From assembly GCA_022510565.1 (NCBI GenBank), contig JAFLTE010000001.1:124001-188000 (forward strand): a stretch of 64,000 nt of DNA, read 5' to 3'. Under the pieces are notes generated by a model. That model searched no databases. It saw only the letters and a program-made list of their open reading frames with translations, and had not been told where the DNA came from. The position numbers were made by a program, and so were the translations under genes. This DNA comes from Lachnospiraceae bacterium. Lineage in GTDB: Bacteria; Bacillota; Clostridia; Lachnospirales; Lachnospiraceae. Each line of letters starts with the position of its first letter. The first letter of the stretch is position 1. Shown one piece after another: positions 9,161 through 18,615 of this stretch.

Positions 9161-10510
9161 CTAATTTGTATCGGAACCCGTAGGCACGTTGCCGCTGTCT
9201 CCGTCGATAACGCCTGTATAACCCGCTGCACCTTTGGCATGGTTGATTGACGTATCGATGTTCATAAAACTCAAGTCCAGATCGACCCTCGTCTCTATAC
9301 CGTCCACAGTACCCTTCGACGTGTACTGCCACATATCGTAATATTCTTCATATGTGGGGGCATCCGCATATTCTGCCAACCAAACCTTGTATTGTGACAG
9401 TTGTGTCATATCCAGCCGATTGTTTAACCAGTTCTTTGACGCATAAACACCTGTCTCGTAGCCCGCAGAGGCAATCGTCTCCAAAAACGCCTTGTGATAT
9501 CGGGCCCGTTCCTCAGCATCGAGCTGGTCTGCGCGACCGTTGCCCCCGGCGCTCTCACTGTCGAGGAACACAGGATAATCCACATCGTAGTTCTCAATCA
9601 GGCTAATAACCATGCTGGCTTCTTCAACCGCTTCCACTTCGCTCGTCGCCTGAGTAAAGAAATACACGCCTACCGGAATTCCCGCCTCTATAGCACCCTT
9701 GATATTGGCCTCATACATGGCATCCAACACCAGCGAACCGCTGGTAGCACCGCGATATCCGCATCGGATAATGGCAAACTCAATTCCGTCAGCCTTGACC
9801 TTCTCCCAATCAATCTCCTTATTCCATCTGGAAACGTCTATGCCAAGCTTACCTGTGCCGTTGGCAAAACCAAGTTCCGTATTCTCACTGCCGTCCGCGC
9901 TCTCCTCGGCGCTGTGCAGGAACTTATCGTCCTTCTCCACATCTATGTCATCTTCCGTCAAAATCATGTACTCGATATCATCCAAGACACGATACTCAAT
10001 CTCCTGCTTGACCTGAATCGAAGTGATGGTGTTGGGGACAATAAAACCTTCTGCCTCCTCCAACAGTACACTATACTCTCCGGAGCGCAGACCGTCTATA
10101 TAGATAATACCGTCTTCGTCATAGTCCGTATACTCACCGAATCCCTGGATTCTGATTGTAAAAGGAGTGCCCGTCACCAACCTGCCCACGCTGTCCACAA
10201 CCATAATACGCAGATCCTTCGCAACGGAGCTCATCACAAGGAAAACCTTTTTGCCGGAAAAGCTTTCGATACTCTTGAACTTTACTTCCGGATCAAAAAA
10301 GGTTTCATCGCGCAAAAAGGCTGACAGATCATTACCCCGCTGACCGCCGGTTGTATCTTCTTCCACCGCCGCCGTCTCCTGAACCTGCCCGTCTGTCAGT
10401 CCTAACTTCTTCATTACAGTTTCCAGATTGGTGAGCGCAATCACGCCGATTAACACCACAAACATGGCAATCATGGCAATCAGCGTTCTTTTCATTTTCT
10501 TATAGTCCAT
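9161..10510 (-). CDS. Membrane-anchored GH25 lysozyme-like hydrolase
   Basis: 449 residues from ATG at 10510, which overlaps the rfbA stop region and has GAGG six bases upstream. An N-terminal signal-anchor (about residues 6-26) is followed by a linker. A SpaA/prealbumin-like module covers about 95-180 ([22 protein letters not shown]). A GH25 muramidase domain covers about 215-425, with [17 protein letters not shown], the catalytic DxE in FLDSESAG, and DMWQYTSKG. It probably cleaves peptidoglycan beta-1,4 links outside the cell. Its place between rfbA and rfbC suggests coupling of wall remodelling to polysaccharide attachment or passage, but that is inference. The catalytic domain closely resembles that of the larger hydrolase at 12526-15528. 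Confidence 0.92.
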   Translation of the reverse strand: MDYKKMKRTLIAMIAMFVVLIGVIALTNLETVMKKLGLTDGQVQETAAVEEDTTGGQRGNDLSAFLRDETFFDPEVKFKSIESFSGKKVFLVMSSVAKDLRIMVVDSVGRLVTGTPFTIRIQGFGEYTDYDEDGIIYIDGLRSGEYSVLLEEAEGFIVPNTITSIQVKQEIEYRVLDDIEYMILTEDDIDVEKDDKFLHSAEESADGSENTELGFANGTGKLGIDVSRWNKEIDWEKVKADGIEFAIIRCGYRGATSGSLVLDAMYEANIKGAIEAGIPVGVYFFTQATSEVEAVEEASMVISLIENYDVDYPVFLDSESAGGNGRADQLDAEERARYHKAFLETIASAGYETGVYASKNWLNNRLDMTQLSQYKVWLAEYADAPTYEEYYDMWQYTSKGTVDGIETRVDLDLSFMNIDTSINHAKGAAGYTGVIDGDSGNVPTGSDTN

Positions 10511-11369
10511 TGGCAACCTCAACCATGTACTTTCCGTATTCCGTCTTCATAAGCGGCTCAGCCAGCTTTAACAGTTGTTCCTTTGTAATAAATCCTCTCT
10601 TATAGGCAATCTCCTCAATACAGGAGATGTACAGTCCCTGTCTCTTCTGAAAAGCAGACACGAAATCCGCTGCATCCAATAAAGAATCATGATTCCCCGT
10701 ATCCAGCCACGCAAATCCACGCCCTAAAGTCTCCACGCGAAGTTCTCCTCTGCTCAGATACTCATTGTTGATACTCGTAATTTCTATCTCACCTCTGGCG
10801 GAAGGCTTCACGTTGGCTGCAATCTCCACCACTTTATTATCGTAGAAATACAGGCCGGGAACCGCATAATTACTCTTGGGATGTTCCGGCTTTTCCTCTA
10901 TGGAAAGCGCCACGCCGTTCTCATCAAACTCTACCACACCGTACTCTCTCGGGTCTCTGACATAGTAGCCGAATATTGTCGCTCCGGACTGTCTGGATGC
11001 CACTTCCCTAAGCACCTTGGAAAAACTCTGTCCGTAGAAAATATTGTCGCCGAGCACAAGCGCCACACTGTCGTTGCCAATAAAATCCGCTCCAATGATA
11101 AAAGCGTCCGCAAGACCTCTGGGATACTCCTGCACGGCATATTCCATACGAAGGCCAAGCTGCTCGCCTGTTCCGAACAGCTCCTCAAATACCGGCAAAT
11201 CCCTCGGCGTGGAAATAATCAAAATATCTCTTATCCCTGCCAACATAAGAATCGACAAGGGATAATAAATCATTGGTTTATCGTATACAGGCATAATCTG
11301 CTTAGAGATTGCCTTTGTCAGCGGATACAGCCGTGTTCCCGAGCCGCCCGCCAGAATGATTCCTTTCAT
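10500..11369 (-). CDS. rfbA: Glucose-1-phosphate thymidylyltransferase
   Basis: 289 residues, matching RfbA length. The nucleotide-binding start is [16 protein letters not shown], followed by [49 protein letters not shown] and [16 protein letters not shown]. It makes dTDP-glucose from dTTP and glucose-1-phosphate and is normally feedback-inhibited by dTDP-rhamnose. GGGAGAG lies six bases before the ATG. It sits 18 bases downstream of rfbB, and its stop overlaps the start of the GH25 gene. Confidence 0.97.
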   Translation of the reverse strand: MKGIILAGGSGTRLYPLTKAISKQIMPVYDKPMIYYPLSILMLAGIRDILIISTPRDLPVFEELFGTGEQLGLRMEYAVQEYPRGLADAFIIGADFIGNDSVALVLGDNIFYGQSFSKVLREVASRQSGATIFGYYVRDPREYGVVEFDENGVALSIEEKPEHPKSNYAVPGLYFYDNKVVEIAANVKPSARGEIEITSINNEYLSRGELRVETLGRGFAWLDTGNHDSLLDAADFVSAFQKRQGLYISCIEEIAYKRGFITKEQLLKLAEPLMKTEYGKYMVEVANGL

Positions 11370-11387
11370 CAGTTTCTCTCCCGTCTG

Positions 11388-12467
11388 TTAATGCTTGTAC
11401 ATCTCCTCGTAATACTTCTGGTAATCGCCGCTTGTCACGTTGCGCATCCAGTCTTCGTTCTCAAAATACCACTGAATCGTGCGTCGAATGCCTTCTCTAA
11501 ACATCGTCTCCGGCTCCCAGCCAATCTCCGCCTTGATTTTATCGGGCGCGATTGCATATCTTCTGTCATGACCCTTACGGTCCTCCACATAGGTGATTAA
11601 ATCTTCGCTGACATGAGATTTGCGCGGATCACCGTCCGGCAGCATCTCTCTGAGCGTCTCTATAATAATTTTAATAATCTCAATATTCTGTTTTTCATTA
11701 TGTCCGCCTACATTGTAAGTCTCAAACAGCCTTCCCTGCTCCTGAACCATATCGATTGCCTTGGCATGATCTTCCACATACAGCCAGTCACGAACATTCT
11801 TACCATCTCCGTAGACAGGCAGTTTCTTGCCCTGCAATGCATTGTTGATAATGAGCGGGATGAGTTTCTCCGGAAACTGATAAGGCCCGTAGTTGTTGGA
11901 GCAGTTTGTGATATTGGCAGGAAATTTATAGGTATCCATATAAGCCCGAACCAACATATCGGAAGACGCCTTGCTCGCAGAATACGGACTATGAGGCGCA
12001 TAAGGTGTCGTCTCGTAGAAATAGCCGCCGTCCTCATCCAATGAACCATACACTTCATCCGTGGAGACATGCAGGAATTTCTTATCCGCCTTAAAACTGC
12101 CGTCCGGAAGTTCCCATGCCACCTTGGCGCAGTTCAGCATTACCGCTGTACCGAGCACATTGGTCTGCACAAACACCTCGGGATTGCGGATACTCCTGTC
12201 CACATGGCTCTCAGCCGCAAAATGGACAACCCTGTCTATATCGTTCTCTGCAAATATTTTGGAAATTGCCTCTCTGTCGCAGATATCCGCTTTGACAAAG
12301 GTATAATTCTCCCTGTTCTCGACATCCTTCAAATTCTCCGGATTGCCCGCGTATGTCAACACATCCACGTTGATTATGCGAATATCATTATCATACTTGC
12401 GGAACATATAGTGTATATAGTTAGAACCGATAAAACCGGCACCTCCCGTTACAAGGTAAGTTCTCAT
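11388..12467 (-). CDS. rfbB: dTDP-glucose 4,6-dehydratase
   Basis: 359 residues. An extended short-chain dehydrogenase with the NAD-binding motif TGGAGFIGSNYIHY, the HFAAESHVDRSI signature, STDEVYGSL, and the catalytic YSASKASSD tyrosine-lysine pair. The NCSNNYGPYQFPEKLIP stretch is diagnostic for RfbB. It forms dTDP-4-keto-6-deoxyglucose, the substrate of RfbC. It is the first gene of the sugar-nucleotide run, after a hairpin and a 58-base gap from the large GH25 gene. Confidence 0.97.
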   Translation of the reverse strand: MRTYLVTGGAGFIGSNYIHYMFRKYDNDIRIINVDVLTYAGNPENLKDVENRENYTFVKADICDREAISKIFAENDIDRVVHFAAESHVDRSIRNPEVFVQTNVLGTAVMLNCAKVAWELPDGSFKADKKFLHVSTDEVYGSLDEDGGYFYETTPYAPHSPYSASKASSDMLVRAYMDTYKFPANITNCSNNYGPYQFPEKLIPLIINNALQGKKLPVYGDGKNVRDWLYVEDHAKAIDMVQEQGRLFETYNVGGHNEKQNIEIIKIIIETLREMLPDGDPRKSHVSEDLITYVEDRKGHDRRYAIAPDKIKAEIGWEPETMFREGIRRTIQWYFENEDWMRNVTSGDYQKYYEEMYKH

Positions 12468-12497
12468 GGTTTTTCTCCTTTTTGTTTATTTGTATTT

Positions 12498-12526
12498 AGC
12501 CGTGCTCACCTCGATTCCGCACGGCT
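12498..12526 (-). terminator. Hairpin after the large GH25 gene
   Basis: AGCCGTGC (12498-12505) pairs exactly with GCACGGCT (12519-12526), and the upper arm reaches the stop codon of the GH25 gene. On the transcribed strand it is followed by AAATACAAATAAAC rather than a run of T. It may be a weak terminator or a processing/attenuation hairpin that lowers rfbB expression. Confidence 0.5.
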
Positions 12527-15500
12527 TAATAACTCATGTAGCTGATATTCATATCGACATATCCGCTGATACCGCTTACATGTCCTTTGGAGGAATACTG
12601 CCACATATCATACCGAGTTGCCGTGTAGGTCGGTGTGCTGGCGTACTGTGCAAGCCAAATCTTGTATCCTGTCAGACTGCTTGTATTGATTTTATCGGTA
12701 AACCATGTTTTATTGGCATATACGCCTGCCGAATAACCGGAATTCTGTATGGTTTGACAAAATGCCTTGCAGACCGCCGTTCGTGTCTCTTTGCTGATAC
12801 CGTCTCCACGACCGCCGCTGGACTCCACATCCAAGAAGATTGGATAGTTCAGTCCGTATCCGTTGACCAGACTCAGTGCCATGGAAGCTTCCTCCACCGC
12901 TTCCACCTCATTGACTGCCTGGCTGAAGAAATAAACTCCTACCTTCAGTCCTGCTGCCTTCGCGCCCTTAATATTGCTCCTGAACTTCGGATCCTCAACG
13001 AGCACTCCCGTAGATGATCCTCGGTATCCGCACCGGATAATTACATAAGATACACCGGAATTTTTCACAGCATTCCAATCGATATTGCCATTCCACTTAG
13101 ACACGTCGATTCCCATCGTTCCGGAGCCGGCAGAGAGCTTTCCGTCGCTTCCGAAAGTGTATCTTGCACCCTGAATGACCTGCTCCCCGGTCACATAGTT
13201 ACCGTCCTTATCAAAGTAGTATACGCTGCCGTCTATAGTCTGCCACCCTGTATATCTGTACGTGGGTTGAGGCAGATAAAATTTGCTGGCAGTATAATAA
13301 TCGGCATATGTAGCCTCTATATATTTACCGTCCTTATATATATAGACCTGATTGCCGTTTTTATCCTTTAACTTACTGGTAGTATCTCCCGCCGTATCCT
13401 TAACTACCGTAACTTTACACGTAGCAGTGGCATCGCCGCATTTGGCGGTGATTGTCGCCGTACCTGCCGCAACACCCTTGATGGTTGCGGAAGTGGCATT
13501 GCTGCTCTCAATCTTGGCGACCTTATCGTTATCGCTTGTCCAGGAAATCGTGCCGCCGGACGGCTCTGTGGTTACGTTTATCGTACCTGTACCGCCTACT
13601 TTGATTGTGACGCTTCCGTCAATCTTGGTGATCTTATATGTCTGTGCCGTAACCTTAACGGTACATTTCAATGTGGTTTCCGCGGATCCGATTTTAATTT
13701 TAACTGTAATATCGGCATCGCCCGCCGCGACAGCAGTTACCTTTCCGTTGCTGTCCACGCTTGCCACTTTATCATTGCTGCTTCCCCATGTATAGGAAGA
13801 TATGGAGGAAACGTATTCTCCGGTAACGGAAAGAGTATCTGTTCCGCCCTGTGTCAAACTAAGCGAAGTCTTATCCAACGCAAGCTTGTTCAGTTTCTCC
13901 TGATCTGTAGGCTCTTTCTGCTCCGGCTGCGATGCAGTAACCTTCACCTTACATTCAAATGTTTTTGATGCACCGCCGATTGTTACCGATGCTTTGATTA
14001 TTGTGTCGCCTGCCCCATTAGCGGTAACCGTACCGCCATTTATACCGGCAATACCGTCATTTTCACTCGACCATGAAACAGTATCCGGCGTGTACTCTCC
14101 CACAATACTGAGAGATGCCGTATCGCCCTGTTTCATATCCAGTGATGTGGCGCTTAAACTAAGTTTATCCACTTTATCTTGATCCGAAGGCCCCTGCGGC
14201 TCGGATGAGCCTGCCGCGTTACATTGAGTATAATCTGCCTTACATACATCACAATCCGTACCTTTAGCGGCTTCCTCATTTGCACATTTTGATGTACATG
14301 TACACGTCGGCGATTGTTCCGACAACGGCACAATGCCTTCATTCACCATCTTCATAAATCCGCCTGCCGCACTGAGAGTTGCAGGATCAGGAATTTGGTC
14401 TTTATTAATTTCTTTGTAGTTCACATTGGAATCTATCTGCGTCTTGGTGGACTCCACCCACTCCACCGTATCGGCAAGCGCCGACTCTTCCGTCATATCC
14501 TGTAGGGCAGTGTCTTCCTTTGCGGCATTAATTTCCGATTCGGACTTAACTTCGTCAGACACATCCACTTTCTTATAGGCGATAGTATCCGTTACCTTAA
14601 CGCTCGTGGCAGATAAAGGAAGCTTATAATCCTCATAACTGCCATCCTTGAAGGGTTTTGCAGTCACCTGATAAGTCCCTGCTTCGATCCCGGTTTGATA
14701 AATAATTCCGTCTTTGTCATCGTCCCTCAAGTCGAATGTCTTTTTTCCGTTTGATACCTCTACCTCAAAAGGAACTCCGCCAATCAGTTTGCCTGTCGCC
14801 TTATTCACAAACTTAATCTTCAGATCGGATTGAATTGAAGTAAGATTAAGCGTCACCTCAATACCTTGACTCTGCTCTTCTACTTCTACGGGTTCTTCCG
14901 TCTCTTCTTCCAAATCAATCATGCCGGATAGCTTGGCAGACTCGGATACCGCGATAAGTCCGCTCTCACCGATTACAGAGATACCCTGAACTTCCTCGCC
15001 GACAGAGGCAAATGCTTCCACCTGCTTCTCTATCGTTTTGGCATTGACAAAAAGTGCGCTTGTGACAATAACGCCCGCTATTACGACAATTCCCAACATT
15101 GCCACAATCATGTCAAGCGTGCTCATATCCACTAAGAATCGTTTGAAACGTACGAGTACCCCGCCCTCATCATCGTCGTAGTCGTACTCGTCCTCCTCAT
15201 CGTCCTCGTAGTCCTCATCTTCGTAATCTTCGTCTTCGTAATCTTCATCCTCGTAGTCTTCGTCTTCGTAGTCTTCATCCTCGTAGTCTTCATCTTCCAA
15301 TTCTTCATCGTCCTCATACCGGGACACAGATGTCTTGGAAGCCGGACGCACACCTTTATGCTCACTTTGGTATGATTCTATCGCATCATCGTCCAGACAG
15401 AGGAATTCCAGTGTGTCATCCGTCACACTGTCTTCGTCTTCCTCGTCAAACCTTTCTTCCGCGAAGAATTCATCCAAACGCACTTTGTCTTTAGGGTTCT

Positions 15501-15528
15501 TTTTTCTATTGTTTTTACCGTCTTTCAT
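12526..15528 (-). CDS. Large multidomain GH25 cell-wall hydrolase
   Basis: 1000 residues from an ATG at 15528, with GGAGGAAAA directly upstream. Residues 1-130 are highly acidic with DEDYE repeats and should lie in the cytoplasm. One membrane span is at about 140-165. Outside follow a SpaA-like module (about 235-330), a short cysteine-rich stretch (CTCTSKC, then CDVC) near 410-440, three BIG2-type Ig-like modules (about 460-740), a choline-binding-like repeat (TGWQTIDGSVYYFDKDG) near 770, and a C-terminal GH25 domain from about 805. That domain has [21 protein letters not shown] and the DxE in FLDVESSG. It probably hydrolyses or remodels peptidoglycan far from the membrane. A strong promoter precedes it. 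Confidence 0.92.
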   Translation of the reverse strand: MKDGKNNRKKNPKDKVRLDEFFAEERFDEEDEDSVTDDTLEFLCLDDDAIESYQSEHKGVRPASKTSVSRYEDDEELEDEDYEDEDYEDEDYEDEDYEDEDYEDEDYEDDEEDEYDYDDDEGGVLVRFKRFLVDMSTLDMIVAMLGIVVIAGVIVTSALFVNAKTIEKQVEAFASVGEEVQGISVIGESGLIAVSESAKLSGMIDLEEETEEPVEVEEQSQGIEVTLNLTSIQSDLKIKFVNKATGKLIGGVPFEVEVSNGKKTFDLRDDDKDGIIYQTGIEAGTYQVTAKPFKDGSYEDYKLPLSATSVKVTDTIAYKKVDVSDEVKSESEINAAKEDTALQDMTEESALADTVEWVESTKTQIDSNVNYKEINKDQIPDPATLSAAGGFMKMVNEGIVPLSEQSPTCTCTSKCANEEAAKGTDCDVCKADYTQCNAAGSSEPQGPSDQDKVDKLSLSATSLDMKQGDTASLSIVGEYTPDTVSWSSENDGIAGINGGTVTANGAGDTIIKASVTIGGASKTFECKVKVTASQPEQKEPTDQEKLNKLALDKTSLSLTQGGTDTLSVTGEYVSSISSYTWGSSNDKVASVDSNGKVTAVAAGDADITVKIKIGSAETTLKCTVKVTAQTYKITKIDGSVTIKVGGTGTINVTTEPSGGTISWTSDNDKVAKIESSNATSATIKGVAAGTATITAKCGDATATCKVTVVKDTAGDTTSKLKDKNGNQVYIYKDGKYIEATYADYYTASKFYLPQPTYRYTGWQTIDGSVYYFDKDGNYVTGEQVIQGARYTFGSDGKLSAGSGTMGIDVSKWNGNIDWNAVKNSGVSYVIIRCGYRGSSTGVLVEDPKFRSNIKGAKAAGLKVGVYFFSQAVNEVEAVEEASMALSLVNGYGLNYPIFLDVESSGGRGDGISKETRTAVCKAFCQTIQNSGYSAGVYANKTWFTDKINTSSLTGYKIWLAQYASTPTYTATRYDMWQYSSKGHVSGISGYVDMNISYMSY
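15203..15292. repeat. Six tandem 15-bp units encoding an acidic DEDYE repeat
   Basis: Six consecutive 15-base units (15203, 15218, 15233, 15248, 15263, 15278) differ from each other at only a few third positions. A decayed unit follows at 15293. Read on the minus strand they encode Glu/Asp/Tyr repeats in the cytoplasmic tail of the GH25 protein. In-frame units allow length change without frameshift. Confidence 0.85.
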
Positions 15529-15859
15529 TTTTCCTCCATTCCGAACCAATCCCGCCCCTCTATGGATCGGCCGCTGAACCGTATGTAATTTACATCGCGG
15601 TATTCACCTTATGTAAACCCTTATTTTTTAACAATTTTGTAATATTATATCATACAACCACTATAACATCAAGGCTGTTTGCAATTCTTTCGATTTTAGT
15701 AAGATTTACATAATATTTGTATTTTTACGCGATATTTAACATCGCCAAAACCGCCATATTCCGTTAAAATACGCTTGACTTTATCTCTTATAACTGACAC
15801 AATACAAGTGCAACCTTACAATTTCAACATTCATTTTAATAGGCAAAGGGGATTTTACT
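15529..15859. other. Divergent intergenic region between GH25 and zinc-ribbon genes
   Basis: 331 bases without a gene, very AT-rich. It holds the minus-strand promoter listed separately. A possible plus-strand promoter for the zinc-ribbon gene is TTGACT (15775-15780), a 17-base gap, then a weak CACAAT at 15798-15803. I see no riboswitch or terminator. Confidence 0.5.
15644..15672 (-). promoter_or_regulatory. Sigma-A-type promoter of the GH25/rfb operon
   Basis: On the minus strand, TTGATG (15667-15672) is followed by exactly 17 bases and a perfect TATAAT (15644-15649). Transcription would begin near 15637, giving a leader of about 110 bases before the ATG at 15528. It could drive the GH25 gene and, by read-through, the downstream rfb, wzm and wzt genes. 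Confidence 0.75.
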
Positions 15860-16183
15860 ATGATGTATATGCACTATTGTAAGCGTTGCCATCGGGTCTA
15901 TATGCTAAACGGGCATAAACAGCATTGTCCGAAGTGCCGTGAGAACATCACGGAACTGAAAATCACGTACATGGATTATGTCAGCATGGATATGGATGCG
16001 AGAGAACAGTTCAGCGACTGTTGCGCGGACGCAGATCAGCTGCAAAGTCTGAGTACCACATACCGCATGTACAAATACAGCAAGTGGTACAAAGAACTAC
16101 AAACGCAGTTTCAACCAACTGCAATCATTACATATCCGATGACAGACATGACCCCGATGGAAAACGCTGTGTCCATGGTCTAA
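15860..16183 (+). CDS. Small zinc-ribbon protein of unknown function
   Basis: 107 residues. The N-terminus carries two CxxC knuckles (YCKRCHR, then HCPKCRE) about 17 residues apart, typical of a structural zinc ribbon. A CC pair follows in a DCCADAD segment. The rest is polar, with no membrane span. AAAGGGG lies eight bases before the ATG; a second ATG follows at once. It is alone between a divergent GH25 gene and a rho-independent terminator, so it is probably monocistronic. I do not recognise the family; DNA, RNA or protein binding are all possible. Confidence 0.75.
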   Translation: MMYMHYCKRCHRVYMLNGHKQHCPKCRENITELKITYMDYVSMDMDAREQFSDCCADADQLQSLSTTYRMYKYSKWYKELQTQFQPTAIITYPMTDMTPMENAVSMV

Positions 16184-16204
16184 TAGCCGTGTGATGCACC
16201 CGTT

Positions 16205-16250
16205 AAAGAGCGCCTCTGAAAATTTTCAAATTTTCGGTCGCGCTCTTTTT
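16205..16250 (+). terminator. Rho-independent terminator after the zinc-ribbon gene
   Basis: AAAGAGCGC (16205-16213) pairs exactly with GCGCTCTTT (16240-16248), and the right arm runs into a T-rich end (CTCTTTTTC). The loop contains a second AT-rich palindrome (GAAAATTTT/AAATTTTC). It lies 22 bases after the stop codon. Confidence 0.85.
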
Positions 16251-16422
16251 CGTGTCAGCGAAAAGTATTCTCAGTGTGCGCAAATTTTACGAAAAATAAA
16301 AGATTTTATTAAATAATACGGAAAGCATGGATTTTTAAATATTTTCATAGTAAAATAATCAGTAAGATTTTACAAGACAACAATTTACGAAACGGTAAAA
16401 CCATCCGGAAAAGGAGGGGCAT

Positions 16423-17493
16423 ATGAGACAAAATAAACAGCAGAAAACGGAAGATATCGAAATACAGGAAATAGAGGCGGATGAGGATGAAACAGGGATA
16501 GATGTGGACGAAACATCGGAAGAGGAAACCGGCGAAAGCGGAGGTTTTCACATAAATATCCATCTTGTAATCCTAGGCATCATTGTCGCTCTAGTGGGCT
16601 TTTCTGCCTACAGACTGTATGTATGGAACAAAGGCGTTCCGTCCGATTACGACCCGAACTATCAGACCTCAGATTTCGACATAGAGGTAATGGACAGTAT
16701 TATTCCCCTCGCTCCCGACAAGCTGGAGGGACACGAGGATGACGGCGTAACTACCATCCTGTGTCTGGGCGACGATCCTTTTTCTCTGAATCAGGGAGAA
16801 GGCGGTCTGGCGGAACAGATAGCAAAAAAGACCGGGGCAACCGTCTACAACGGTTCCGTCACAGGCTCCACCATCGCCATGCAGTACCAGACGTGGCAGA
16901 ACTGGTATAGCATTGACGCATATTCATTCGTGTTTATAGCGCAGAGTCTCGCATCGGGCGATTTCAGTGTGATGAGAGAGGCCGCCACCTACAGCTACGA
17001 TGAGGCCGTTCCATCCACTACGGAAATGCTTGCATCGCTTGACATGAACAGTGTGGATGTACTGTGTGTAATGTACGACGCTAGTGATTATATCCAGATG
17101 CATCCCAGCGATGACCCCAACGACCCTTATAACATCCTCGCTTATACAGGTGCGCTGCGCACCGGCATTGAGGCCATTCAGGAAGCGTACCCGCACATCC
17201 GTATCGTTATCCTGTCCCACACATTCTGCCACTCCATCAATGAGGAAGGCAATTTTCAGAATGGTGACCGCGCGGACTTAGGACACGGAACCATAAGCCA
17301 CTATTGGCAGAAAGAAATGGATGTGACCATGGACTGTGGTGTCTCTTTTATAGATAATTTCTACGGCTCCGTCAACGAAGACAACTATTTGGAATATATG
17401 ACGGATTACATCCACTTCAACGATGACGGCAGAGAGCTTCTGGCAGACAGATTTGTACAGTGCATTTTCCCAAATCTGACGAATGCAGAATAG
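16423..17493 (+). CDS. Membrane-anchored SGNH-fold protein with altered nucleophile motif
   Basis: 356 residues; AAGGAGGGG precedes the ATG. Residues 1-40 are acidic and cytoplasmic, a membrane span covers about 45-62, and the rest is extracellular. The fold follows SGNH/GDSL hydrolases: block I is LCLGDDPF at 114-120, and block V is DYIHF with D328 and H331. In block I the usual GDS serine position holds aspartate (D118), so normal ester-hydrolase chemistry is doubtful unless another serine (S121) serves. It may bind glycans or act as a non-catalytic partner. It converges on the DltD-like/MBOAT pair and shares an acidic-tail plan with the large GH25 protein. No clear operon partner is seen. 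Confidence 0.75.
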   Translation: MRQNKQQKTEDIEIQEIEADEDETGIDVDETSEEETGESGGFHINIHLVILGIIVALVGFSAYRLYVWNKGVPSDYDPNYQTSDFDIEVMDSIIPLAPDKLEGHEDDGVTTILCLGDDPFSLNQGEGGLAEQIAKKTGATVYNGSVTGSTIAMQYQTWQNWYSIDAYSFVFIAQSLASGDFSVMREAATYSYDEAVPSTTEMLASLDMNSVDVLCVMYDASDYIQMHPSDDPNDPYNILAYTGALRTGIEAIQEAYPHIRIVILSHTFCHSINEEGNFQNGDRADLGHGTISHYWQKEMDVTMDCGVSFIDNFYGSVNEDNYLEYMTDYIHFNDDGRELLADRFVQCIFPNLTNAE

Positions 17494-17508
17494 TATATGA
17501 CATGAATG

Positions 17509-18564
17509 TCAGTAATCTACCGAGAACAACGTTTCAAAATCAAATTGTTCAATCACGGCGCGCATCCGAAGGAGCGCGCCTTTCATTTCCTCTTCACTTG
17601 TCACTTCACATGTTCCGTCCGCGAAGCATTCCGTCATATATCGGTTAATGTCCTTATGATAATGCGTGTAATCCGCATAGTTATTTAAGTTGGTCACAAT
17701 CCATTCCTGATCCGGAAAAAAGAAGACCCGTACATTGTCATAAGAAAGCAGAGTATCCGCAATATACTCATACTCCGCCATAGTGGCCTCCAAATGATTT
17801 TCCAGTATCACATCATTCCAGTACAGAATGCTGTATGGCGGAAAAAAAATATAAAACACGGTATCCGGATTCTGCTCAATATAGGGACAGATATTCACCT
17901 GCAGATTCCTGGCTGCGCCCTCCGTATAGGCTTGTGACGGCGTCTCTTCTTCCACGGTCTGCGGCGGCTCGTAATTGTGCATAACCCACTGAATATTATA
18001 GTATTCGTCCGTCCACCAACTCTCATAAACCGTAGCCAAATCCGTCTTATCCGGGTCAGCGATGGGCCTTAAAATATAATTCAGCACCACATCCTTATTG
18101 AAAATGTACTGCACGTCGTTAATATAGTTTTTATCGTAGAGATATTCCGGAATCGGATACTTTGTCTCATCCACACCGCCTGTATAAGTCATAACATCCA
18201 CGCCCAGAAAAACCGTATCTACCTGATGATCGCTGTCAAAAATAATCTCCATGATATTGGCCTGGTCCTTGGGGTAAGCACCGCTGTAACTCAGTTTGAT
18301 TGTATTAAGCCCCATCAACTCTTCAAACCAACGGGTATTGAAATTTACCGTCATGGAAGAACCGAGAATCACACTGTCATACTCCATATTCTTCGCCATT
18401 CCCGGATTCTGGCTGAGCTGATTATCCACCAGATAAGGGAATTTCTCAAGCGGTGCGTGATATTGGAAAAAGGGGTCTACGATGATTACCAGCGCCGCTG
18501 TGAGGAGAAACAATATTAAGATAAAGGCTGTGGTGGAGATAATCCACTTTTTGAATTTGTTCAT
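17509..18564 (-). CDS. DltD/AlgJ-like membrane-anchored acyl-transfer protein
   Basis: 351 residues. One N-terminal membrane span (about 9-30) precedes an extracellular domain. It has ILGSSM with G68-S69-S70, the GxS-type nucleophile motif of DltD-like SGNH proteins, and a late Asp/His region (ADYTHYHKD). Such proteins partner an MBOAT protein and pass an acyl group to a wall glycan or teichoic acid. The MBOAT gene is directly upstream, 51 bases away, which supports this role. Overall identity to DltD cannot be measured here. The acyl group is unknown. Confidence 0.75.
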   Translation of the reverse strand: MNKFKKWIISTTAFILILFLLTAALVIIVDPFFQYHAPLEKFPYLVDNQLSQNPGMAKNMEYDSVILGSSMTVNFNTRWFEELMGLNTIKLSYSGAYPKDQANIMEIIFDSDHQVDTVFLGVDVMTYTGGVDETKYPIPEYLYDKNYINDVQYIFNKDVVLNYILRPIADPDKTDLATVYESWWTDEYYNIQWVMHNYEPPQTVEEETPSQAYTEGAARNLQVNICPYIEQNPDTVFYIFFPPYSILYWNDVILENHLEATMAEYEYIADTLLSYDNVRVFFFPDQEWIVTNLNNYADYTHYHKDINRYMTECFADGTCEVTSEEEMKGALLRMRAVIEQFDFETLFSVDY

Positions 18565-18615
18565 ACTTTTTACCTTGTATTTTATTAAATATTTAGCCCA
18601 GACGGAAATAAATTT

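Noticed and set aside
9494-10324. Long plus-strand open frame opposite the GH25/rfb region
   Set aside because: The minus-strand gene has clear catalytic motifs; the plus frame has no recognisable domain or ribosome site.
13352-13795. Plus-strand open frame with hydrophobic residues opposite the GH25 gene
   Set aside because: It is the antisense shadow of Ig-like repeats; no ribosome site and odd composition.
15203-15307. Tandem repeats as a possible CRISPR-like array
   Set aside because: The 15-base units are contiguous, have no spacers and are in frame within the GH25 gene.
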